Assembly (NCBI GenBank): GCA_023386365.1 | Contig: JAEWJX010000101.1 | Span: forward strand, 1-13,663 | DNA from: Actinomycetes bacterium | GTDB lineage: Bacteria > Actinomycetota > Actinomycetes > Actinomycetales > Microbacteriaceae | Direction: 5' to 3' | Length of the DNA: 13,663 nt | Shown here: positions 7,509-13,297 of the stretch, piece by piece | How the letters are laid out: the number at the start of each line of letters is the position of its first letter | Numbering within the stretch: position 1 is the first letter of the stretch | The notes under the pieces: generated by a model | Seen by the model: the letters and a program-made list of their open reading frames with translations, nothing else | Databases searched by the model: none | Told to the model about the DNA's origin: nothing | Made by a program: the position numbers and the translations under genes

Positions 7509-8513
7509 ATGGAGACCCGACGCCTGCGACTGAACGCCGTGGGCTGGGCGGCTCTGGGCACGGTGCTGCTGGGCGTGTTCGTGGCGGTGCGGGCGTTCAC
7601 CGCCGACGTCCCGGCGGAGGTGCTGCCGGCCGCTGCGCGCGACTTCTTCACCCTGTCGATCAGCGTGCTGGTCGAGTCGCTGCCGTTCGTGTTCCTCGGT
7701 GTGCTGCTGTCGATCGTGGTGCAGAACTGGGTGCCCACGTCCGTGTTCGACCGCCTGCTGCCGCGCACCCCGGTGCTGCGTCGCGCAGTGATGTCGCTGC
7801 TGGGTGTGCTGTTGCCGGTGTGCGAGTGCGGCAACGTGCCGCTGTCGCGCGGCCTCATCATGCGCGGTCTCACCGTGCCCGAGGCGATGACGTTCCTGCT
7901 GGCGGCACCGATTCTCAACCCGGTCACCATCATCACCACGTATCAGGCGTTCGGGTGGGATGACGGCATCCTGGTGGGCCGCATCGTCGGCGGGTTCGTG
8001 ATCGCGAACCTGGTGGGCTGGCTGTTCAGCCGGCACCCGCGCCCCACCGAGCTGCTCACGCCGCGCTTCGAGGCCAGCTGCCGCGCCCACCACGACCACC
8101 CGGCATCCGGGTCGCGGATGCGGCGCAGCGCGATCGGGTTCGCGGAGGAGACCAGCGCGATGCTGCCCGCACTGGTGATCGGGTCGTTCATCGCCGGCGC
8201 CATCCAGGTGGGGGTGCCGCGCGACGTGCTCGTGGGGCTCGGGTCGGACCCGGTGTGGTCGGTGCTGGCCTTGATGGCGCTCGCCTTTGTGGTGGCGGTG
8301 TGCTCCAACGTGGACGCGTTCTTCATCCTGTCGTTCGGGTCGACGTTCATGCCGGGCAGCATCGTCGCCTTCCTCACCTTCGGCGCGATGGTGGATGTGA
8401 AGATGCTGGCGCTGCTTCGCACCACCTTCACCACCGCCACCCTGGTGCGCCTCACCGCGATCGTGGGCCTGTGCTGCCTGGTGCTCGGATTGGGGATGAA
8501 CCTTGTCGCCTAG
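7509..8513 (+). CDS. YcgR/DUF318-type membrane permease
   Basis: A 334-aa polytopic inner-membrane protein of the DUF318 (YraQ/YcgR, ArsP-like) permease family. Diagnostic motifs are LPVCECGNVP with C105-x-C107, APILNPVT (133-140), and CSNVDAFFILSF starting at C265. The two halves look like a pseudo-repeat separated by a hydrophilic loop that carries C191 and a His cluster, RAHHDH (192-197). The GTG at 7461 used by a longer reading would add 16 unlikely residues. ATG 7509 fits a leaderless start. The gene overlaps the TIGR03943-type gene by 11 nt, the usual partnership for this permease subtype. The transported substrate is unknown. Thiol and His motifs, and the partner's His-rich loop, point to a metal or metalloid, but that is inference. 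Confidence 0.88.
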   Translation: METRRLRLNAVGWAALGTVLLGVFVAVRAFTADVPAEVLPAAARDFFTLSISVLVESLPFVFLGVLLSIVVQNWVPTSVFDRLLPRTPVLRRAVMSLLGVLLPVCECGNVPLSRGLIMRGLTVPEAMTFLLAAPILNPVTIITTYQAFGWDDGILVGRIVGGFVIANLVGWLFSRHPRPTELLTPRFEASCRAHHDHPASGSRMRRSAIGFAEETSAMLPALVIGSFIAGAIQVGVPRDVLVGLGSDPVWSVLALMALAFVVAVCSNVDAFFILSFGSTFMPGSIVAFLTFGAMVDVKMLALLRTTFTTATLVRLTAIVGLCCLVLGLGMNLVA

Positions 8514-9282
8514 CCGCCTGCTCTCCCACTGGCGGGGGCTCCTGCTCAGCCTCGTCGGCATCGCCGCGATCGCGTGGCTCGCCGCCACCGGACGCCTCGG
8601 GCTCTACATCCACCCCCGCTACTTCGTGTTCACGATCGTGATGGCGGTGATCGCCGGGGTGGTCGCGATCGTCGCGTTCGCCCTGCTGCCGGGCGCCGAC
8701 GAGGCCGACGACGACCACGACCATGACCATAACCATGACGACTATCCGCAGCGTCCGTGGGCGCGCCGCTGGTCGGCGGTCGGCACGGTCGCCCTCGTCG
8801 TGGTGACCGCGGGTGCGCTGCTGCTGGTGCCGCCCACCACCCTCACCACCTCCACGGTCGAGAACCGGGCGATGAACGCGAGCGCGGCAGACTCGGCGGA
8901 TGCGGTGCCGCAGCTCGTCGGCGGCGACAGCAGCGCGTTCACCGTGAAGGATTGGGCGGGTCTCCTGCGCAGCGGCGCGGACCCCGCGTTCCTCGCCGAC
9001 GCGGAGCCGACCGTCGTCGGGTTCGTGACGCCCGACCCCGACGACCCCGAGAACGTGTTCTATGTGGCGCGGTTCATCGTCACCTGCTGTGCGGTCGACG
9101 CGCAGCCGGTGGGGGTGCCGATCTACCTGCCCGGCTGGCAGGACGAGTACCCGGTCGACAGCTGGGTGGAGGCCACCGGCCGTTTCGTGGAGAACCCGTC
9201 GACGTCGAGCATGCAGCCCACGGTGCTCGATGCGGCGACGCTCGCCGCCACCACCCAGCCGGCGGATCCGTATGTCTACTGA
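8503..9282 (+). CDS. TIGR03943/YcgQ-like putative permease subunit (DUF1980)
   Basis: A 259-aa membrane protein that accompanies DUF318 permeases. Hydrophobic segments lie at about 12-28, 37-63 and 91-109. Between the second and third is an acidic His-rich loop (67-80) with four His alternating with Asp/Asn (HDHDHNH, 72-78). The exported C-terminal domain carries the family hallmark RFIVTCCAVDAQPVG with C195-C196, followed by VGVPIYLPGW. The start is a TTG with GGGGA 6 nt upstream, overlapping the permease stop, so the two are translationally coupled. The His loop could bind divalent metal at the membrane face. Function is not established for this family as far as I know. It overlaps the third operon gene by 11 nt. 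Confidence 0.88.
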   Translation: MSPSRLLSHWRGLLLSLVGIAAIAWLAATGRLGLYIHPRYFVFTIVMAVIAGVVAIVAFALLPGADEADDDHDHDHNHDDYPQRPWARRWSAVGTVALVVVTAGALLLVPPTTLTTSTVENRAMNASAADSADAVPQLVGGDSSAFTVKDWAGLLRSGADPAFLADAEPTVVGFVTPDPDDPENVFYVARFIVTCCAVDAQPVGVPIYLPGWQDEYPVDSWVEATGRFVENPSTSSMQPTVLDAATLAATTQPADPYVY

Positions 9283-10702
9283 CGAACGCGCCATGCGGCC
9301 GTCCGAGCGGCACGCGGAGCTGAAGGAGGCCGCTCAGCGGCGCACCTTCCGCCGCACCTCGCTGGTGCTGGTGATCGTGTTGGCGGTGCTGGCGGTGGGG
9401 TTGGGCGCGGCGAACGCGACGCAGGGGCCGAAGCTGTCGTCGGCATCCGTGAACGCCGAGGCCGCCATCGCGCGGCCGGGCCAGCGGATCGTGATGGATG
9501 CGAACCAGCCGGTCGCGGCGGTGGATGCGGCCGATGTGCGGGTGGTGCCGCAGACGCCCGTCGAGGTGGCGAGCGACGGCGCCACCGTGACGGTGCGGTT
9601 CACCGGTCTGCTGCACTACGCCACCGAGTACACGGTCGAGGTGGATGTGCGCGGCACCGCCACGGGGGCCGCCGGCACACTGCGGCACACTTTCGCGACG
9701 CCGAGCATCAATGTGTTCTCGTTGCAGCGCACGGGCGCCGGCGACCGCATCCTGCGGCACGACCTGGCTGCGACGGATGCGGATGCCGCGGTGATGTTCG
9801 AGGCGCCGCGCATCCAGGAGTACGCGGCGATCGGCAGCGGCGTCGCCGCGATCACCCTCGACGAGTCGGATGCGCCGACGCTGCGGGTGGTGTTCCCCGA
9901 CGACGGCATCGACCAGGCTGTGACGACCGCCCCCGGCGCGCTGCGGGAGCTGCACGCCGCACCGGTGGGCGACCTGGTCGGGTTCCTGGTCGACGTGCCG
10001 GCCGGCGACGACCCGGAGGCCACCGACACCAGCCGCCTGTACCTGTACGACCTGGGCGGCGCCGGCATCCCCACGGAGGTGCTGGGTGCTGCGGGGGAGA
10101 GCTTGGCGGTGATCGACTGGGCGTTCGTGCCGGGCACCAGTTCGCTGGTGGTGCAGACCCCCGACCATTCGATGTTCCTCGTCGACACGAGCGGCACCAC
10201 GCCGCCGACCCCGCTCGGCCAGCACACGGAACTGCGCGGCTTTCTCCCGGGCACGGCGCAGCTGCTCGTCGCCGACCCGACGAGCGGCTCGCTCATCGAC
10301 CTCGCCACCGGCGAGACGACGGTGCTCGACCTGCCGCTTCCCGAGGTCGACTCCCGCCTCACCCCGAGTTCGTTGCTACTGCTCGACGACACCTCCTACG
10401 TCGAGCTGTACGGCAACCCGTTCGGCACCGACGCCAGCCCCTATCGCTCGGTGCTGTTCGCGACCGGACCGGAGGGCTCGCGCGAACTCTTCCACCCGGC
10501 GAGCGACACCAGCCGCATCACCCGCGTCTGCCTCTCACCCAACGGCCAGTACGTGTCCGTCGAGGTGGTCGCCTCCGATGCGACCCCCGACCGCTACCCG
10601 ATGCAGCCCGGCTACGCCGACACCACCATCTACTTCGTCGACACCGCCACAGGCGCTGCCGACCGCGGCGTCGTCGGGATGCTGCCCGACTGGTGCGGGT
10701 GA
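9272..10702 (+). CDS. Single-pass membrane protein with Ig-like segment and probable beta-propeller
   Basis: A 476-aa protein I do not recognise by name. A charged cytoplasmic tail (1-28) precedes one transmembrane helix (about 29-47). The exported part begins with a roughly 90-residue Ig-like segment rich in beta strands, including an ATEYTVEVDV strand. About 300 residues of repeated strand patterns follow that resemble a WD40/TolB-type propeller, for example RLYLYDLGG, SMFLVDTSG, GSLIDLATG and SPNGQYVSVEV. Two Cys, C420 and C475 (penultimate residue), could form a disulfide closing the fold. The ATG overlaps the upstream gene's end by 11 nt, so it belongs to the permease operon. ATG 9293 is an alternative start. 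It may be an extracellular scaffold or sensor for the permease pair. Domain names are from pattern reading only. Confidence 0.8.
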   Translation: MSTDERAMRPSERHAELKEAAQRRTFRRTSLVLVIVLAVLAVGLGAANATQGPKLSSASVNAEAAIARPGQRIVMDANQPVAAVDAADVRVVPQTPVEVASDGATVTVRFTGLLHYATEYTVEVDVRGTATGAAGTLRHTFATPSINVFSLQRTGAGDRILRHDLAATDADAAVMFEAPRIQEYAAIGSGVAAITLDESDAPTLRVVFPDDGIDQAVTTAPGALRELHAAPVGDLVGFLVDVPAGDDPEATDTSRLYLYDLGGAGIPTEVLGAAGESLAVIDWAFVPGTSSLVVQTPDHSMFLVDTSGTTPPTPLGQHTELRGFLPGTAQLLVADPTSGSLIDLATGETTVLDLPLPEVDSRLTPSSLLLLDDTSYVELYGNPFGTDASPYRSVLFATGPEGSRELFHPASDTSRITRVCLSPNGQYVSVEVVASDATPDRYPMQPGYADTTIYFVDTATGAADRGVVGMLPDWCG

Positions 10703-10725
10703 GGGGCGTCCTCTCTCCTTCGCGC

Positions 10726-10731
10726 TATGGT
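10726..10731 (+). promoter_or_regulatory. -10 element for the small membrane protein gene
   Basis: TATGGT matches the actinobacterial TAnnnT -10, giving a start near 10738 and a leader of about 25 nt containing the SD GGAG (10754-10757). An ATG at 10727 lies inside it and is therefore unlikely to be the translation start. No clear -35 is visible. A short GAGG/CCTC stem (10701-10713) just upstream could be a weak end to the preceding operon. Confidence 0.45.
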
Positions 10732-10762
10732 TGCGGCCACCGCCCCTGAAGTTGGAGCTCGC

Positions 10763-10942
10763 GTGACCGACCCGATCAAGAAGTCGAGCCCGAGCTGGCT
10801 GCGGCCCGTGCTGCTTGGCGCGGGCGGAATCCTGGCCGGCCTGGCTCTCGGCGCCGCCGCATTCGCCGCGCTCAACGGCATCGCCGCAGCGGAGCGGCCT
10901 GCCGACGCACCCGCGACCTTCAGTACTCCGACGTCGCCGTGA
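10763..10942 (+). CDS. Small single-pass membrane protein (59 aa)
   Basis: A 59-aa product starting at GTG with GGAG 5 nt upstream. Residues 1-11 are polar and basic (DPIKKSSPS), residues 12-34 form a Gly/Ala-rich transmembrane helix, and the tail is Pro/Thr/Ser-rich. A longer ATG start at 10727 would add 12 residues but overlaps the -10. It follows the permease operon by 60 nt on the same strand and ends 4 nt before the 3' end of the opposing tRNA-Lys gene. I recognise no family. It could be an accessory subunit of the upstream membrane complex or an unrelated small envelope protein. Confidence 0.6.
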   Translation: MTDPIKKSSPSWLRPVLLGAGGILAGLALGAAAFAALNGIAAAERPADAPATFSTPTSP

Positions 10943-10946
10943 CAAG

Positions 10947-11022
10947 TGGTGGGCCCGGTGGGGCTCGAACCCACGACCCGCGGATTAAAAGTCCGATGCT
11001 CTACCGACTGAGCTACAGGCCC
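10947..11022 (-). tRNA. tRNA-Lys (anticodon TTT)
   Basis: The minus strand folds as a complete 76-nt tRNA. The 7-bp acceptor stem is GGGCCTG with CGGGCCC, including one T-G pair, followed by A73 and an encoded CCA. The D-arm contains AGCTCAGTCGGTAGAGC. The anticodon loop is CTTTTAA, with TTT at 10989-10987. The T-loop is GTTCGAGC. TTT reads AAA/AAG lysine codons. Confidence 0.98.
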
Positions 11023-11033
11023 GTTACCTCTCC

Positions 11034-11039
11034 AGGGTA
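11034..11039 (-). promoter_or_regulatory. Putative -10 element of tRNA-Lys
   Basis: Reading leftward, TACCCT (11039-11034) lies 11 nt before the mature 5' end, allowing a leader of a few nucleotides to be removed by RNase P. The 58-bp gap 11023-11080 also has to hold the rightward promoter of the next gene. No good -35 is seen. Confidence 0.4.
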
Positions 11040-11068
11040 GTCGCCTGCGGAGGGTGCGGCTGACGGGG

Positions 11069-11074
11069 GAGAAT
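11069..11074 (+). promoter_or_regulatory. Putative leaderless -10 element before the 210-aa gene
   Basis: GAGAAT, one base from TAGAAT, is 6 nt before ATG 11081, resembling the leaderless starts at 5349 and 7509. The G-rich run GGGGGAG (11065-11071) could instead serve as a Shine-Dalgarno about 9 nt from the ATG, so the two readings compete. Confidence 0.35.
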
Positions 11075-11080
11075 GGGCGG

Positions 11081-11713
11081 ATGGCCGACGACTTCCACAA
11101 GCCCGCTCTGTTCGGTGGGCGACAGTTCGAGGCGTTCGCCGGCACCGCCCGCGACCCGGCGACCGTTCGTCGGGTGGCGCACGAGTCGGCCCGCGCGCTG
11201 CTGGCCCGGGTGCGCGAGAGCGACGACCCGGAGGTGCTGGATCGGGTGGTCGGTTTCACCGACGAGCACGGCATCGACGCGATCGCCGAACTGTGGGCGC
11301 TATCCGGCCCGCACACCCTCCCGGGTGCGCTGTGGCGGCTGTACCTGGTGCGCGCGATGATCCGCCAGGATCCGGATGCGGTGGCGCTGATGTTCCAGCG
11401 CGGCACCGAGGTGCTGTCCACCATCGACCCGATCGTGGCCGGAGCGCCGAGCCCGGCGGGTCCGCAGGAGGTGCTCGATCTGGCCGACCGCATCCTGCGG
11501 GGCGTGTTCCAGGGCGACTTCGCGCACGCCTTGGAACGGGCTGCCGCGTTCTGCCGGGTGGAGGCGGCGGGTGCCACGAGCATCGCCGACGACCAGGAGG
11601 CGGCCAACCCGGAGCGCGCGACCGAGCTCACCACCCGCGCCGCGCGCCTCGCCACGACCGCCGCAGAGCTCGCCGCGTGCGCCCGGCTCGCGCACGACGA
11701 CGCCCTCGAGTAG
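11081..11713 (+). CDS. Conserved-looking hypothetical protein, 210 aa
   Basis: A soluble, mostly helical, acidic protein of 210 aa with no signal peptide, membrane segment or recognised catalytic motif. It begins MADDFHKPALFGGRQFEAFAG and has one Cys, in FCRVEAAG near residue 163. The C-terminal quarter is very Ala/Arg-rich and probably a long helix. ATG 11081 is preferred to GTG 11054, whose nine extra residues would be translated across the G-rich or -10 signal. The gene stands alone, divergent from tRNA-Lys and ahead of a 154-bp gap before the symporter's leader ORF. I have an impression that similar proteins are widespread in Microbacteriaceae, but I cannot assign a function. Confidence 0.8.
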   Translation: MADDFHKPALFGGRQFEAFAGTARDPATVRRVAHESARALLARVRESDDPEVLDRVVGFTDEHGIDAIAELWALSGPHTLPGALWRLYLVRAMIRQDPDAVALMFQRGTEVLSTIDPIVAGAPSPAGPQEVLDLADRILRGVFQGDFAHALERAAAFCRVEAAGATSIADDQEAANPERATELTTRAARLATTAAELAACARLAHDDALE

Positions 11714-11725
11714 CGGCCGCATCCG

Positions 11726-11765
11726 CTGTCACAGTCCGACGTAAACAGTCGTATACCTGTTACAG
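11726..11765. promoter_or_regulatory. Paired CTGTnACAG palindromes upstream of the symporter
   Basis: CTGTCACAG (11726-11734) and CTGTTACAG (11757-11765) are the same 9-bp palindrome with centres 31 bp apart, close to three helical turns. Between them AACAG (11744-11748) forms a further dyad with CTGTT (11757-11761). A TCCGA-N5-TCGGA dyad (11776-11790) follows. They lie 89-128 bp before the symporter's -10, a plausible site for a dimeric regulator on one face of the helix. Confidence 0.4.
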
Positions 11766-11853
11766 AATGTGATTCTCCGACACGATCGGACACCTGACGT
11801 AGCACCGTGACGCCGTGCGTCGGCGGGCCGAGCGACGCATTTCCGAGCGTTGC

Positions 11854-11859
11854 TAGCGT
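11854..11859 (+). promoter_or_regulatory. Putative -10 element of the symporter operon
   Basis: TAGCGT is 8 nt before ATG 11868 of a 14-codon ORF, so transcription would begin at or just before that ATG. No -35 match is obvious. The symporter's own ATG is 41 nt further on. Confidence 0.45.
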
Positions 11860-11867
11860 CCCGAATC

Positions 11868-11912
11868 ATGCCCCACCTCCGCCCCGTCCGGATCGTCGAG
11901 GCGCGCCGATGA
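11868..11912 (+). CDS. Putative 14-aa leader peptide overlapping the symporter start
   Basis: ATG 11868 opens a 14-codon frame encoding MPHLRPVRIVEARR that ends at TGA 11910-11912. This overlaps the symporter ATG (11909-11911) as ATGA, a classic coupling arrangement. A -10-like TAGCGT lies 8 nt upstream, so it could be translated from a leaderless or nearly leaderless mRNA. The peptide is Arg-rich (4 of 14) and lacks Cys. It could couple ribosomes into the symporter gene or act as a regulatory upstream ORF. There is no direct evidence of translation. Confidence 0.45.
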   Translation: MPHLRPVRIVEARR

Positions 11913-13264
11913 CCGTCGACCTGCTGTCACTCGCCGCCCTCGGCGTCGTCGCCGCGCTCTACGTCGGCCTCTGGTTCCTGGCGCGCCGCCGCGTCGACTT
12001 CGCGCTGCGCACCCTCATCGCCCTGGGGCTCGGGATCGGCGTCGGACTGCTGTTCCGTGGCGGCACCGACTACCTCGACCCGATCGGCACCGTCTACCTG
12101 AACGTGCTGACCGCGATCGTCGCGCCGCTCATCATCGTGTCGCTGCTGGGCAGTGTGGTCGACCTCGGCGGCACCACGAAACTGAAGTCCATCGGGCTGC
12201 GTTCCGTGTTCTGGTTGGCGCTCAGCACCCTCATCGCCATCCTGCTCACCCTCAGCCTCGCGCTCGCCGTCGGCCTCGGCGCCGGCGCCGGTTCGGCCCT
12301 CGCTTCCGCCGAGAACGAGAACCTGGAACGCGTCGTCACCCCGTTCACGCAGGTGTTCGTCGACTTCTTCCCCGAGAACGTGGTCGCCGACCTGCTCGCG
12401 AACAACATCATCCCGATCATCGTGTTCACGGTGCTGATCGCCGTCTCGTACGCGGGGGTCGCCCGCAAGAACCCCGAGCTGGCGAAGCCGTTCGGCACCC
12501 TCGTGCTCTCCACCCGGGCGATCATCTACCGGGCGGTGGGCTTCATCATCCGCCTCACCCCGTACGCGGTGCTCGCGCTGACGGCGTCGGCGACGGACGC
12601 GGTGACCGCCAACCTCGACGTGCTCTGGTCGCTGCTGGGGGTGCTGGGTCTCAGCTACCTGGCGTGCCTCACCCACGCCTACCTGATCAACTCGGTGCTG
12701 CTGCGGGTGTTCGCGGATGTGTCCCCGTGGCAGTTCTTCCGCAAGTTCTTCCCCGCCCAGGCCACCGCGTTCACCACCCAGTCGAGCGTCGGCACCCTGC
12801 CGGTCACCACGAGCGCGCTCACGGGCCGCATCGGCGTGCCGGGGGAGATCGCCGGCTTCACGGCGCCGCTCGGAACCACGATCGGGATGCCCGGATGCTC
12901 GGGCGTGTGGCCGATCCTCGTGTCGGTGTTCGCCATCAACGCGCTCGGCCTCGACTACGGGGTCGTCGACTACCTGGTGCTGATCCTGATCGCCCTGCTG
13001 GTGTCGTTCGGCACTGCCGGCGTGCCCGGCACCGCCACCGTCACCGCCACGACCGTGCTGGTTGCGGCGGGCCTCCCGGTGGAGGTGATGGTGGTGACGC
13101 TGCCGATCAGCGCCCTCGCCGACATGGCCCGCACCCTCGCCAACGTGACCGCGGCGGGAGTGTCCGCCACGATCGTCGCCCGGCAGGAGGGCCTGCTCGA
13201 CGACGCCCGCTTCGCCGACAAGGAACTCGCCGAGCTCGAGTTCGAAACCGCCGCCCACGCCTGA
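11909..13264 (+). CDS. DAACS-family (dicarboxylate/amino acid:cation) symporter, possibly TcyP-like
   Basis: A 451-aa secondary transporter of the DAACS fold (eight helices plus two re-entrant hairpins). HP1 carries TQSSVGTLPVT (290-300) and HP2 carries GTAGVPGT (368-375). TM8 retains the substrate-binding triad pattern D405-xx-R408-xxx-N412 (DMARTLANV), equivalent to D394/R397/N401 of GltPh. The TM7 NMDGT motif for Na+ is instead GMPGC (326-330), followed by SGVWP. A similar Gly-Cys replacement, from memory, occurs in TcyP-type cystine carriers, so an amino acid such as cystine or a dicarboxylate is likely but unproven. ATG 11909 is chosen because it overlaps the leader ORF stop and begins at the first hydrophobic helix; a GTG at 11807 would cross the promoter. 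The next gene begins 33 nt downstream. Confidence 0.88.
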   Translation: MTVDLLSLAALGVVAALYVGLWFLARRRVDFALRTLIALGLGIGVGLLFRGGTDYLDPIGTVYLNVLTAIVAPLIIVSLLGSVVDLGGTTKLKSIGLRSVFWLALSTLIAILLTLSLALAVGLGAGAGSALASAENENLERVVTPFTQVFVDFFPENVVADLLANNIIPIIVFTVLIAVSYAGVARKNPELAKPFGTLVLSTRAIIYRAVGFIIRLTPYAVLALTASATDAVTANLDVLWSLLGVLGLSYLACLTHAYLINSVLLRVFADVSPWQFFRKFFPAQATAFTTQSSVGTLPVTTSALTGRIGVPGEIAGFTAPLGTTIGMPGCSGVWPILVSVFAINALGLDYGVVDYLVLILIALLVSFGTAGVPGTATVTATTVLVAAGLPVEVMVVTLPISALADMARTLANVTAAGVSATIVARQEGLLDDARFADKELAELEFETAAHA

Positions 13265-13297
13265 CCCGCACCGACACCGGAACAAGGAGCACCACCC

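Noticed and set aside
11807..11908. GTG 11807 as start of the symporter
   Set aside because: The extension is Pro-rich, non-hydrophobic and crosses the putative promoter, and the ATG at 11909 overlaps the leader ORF stop.
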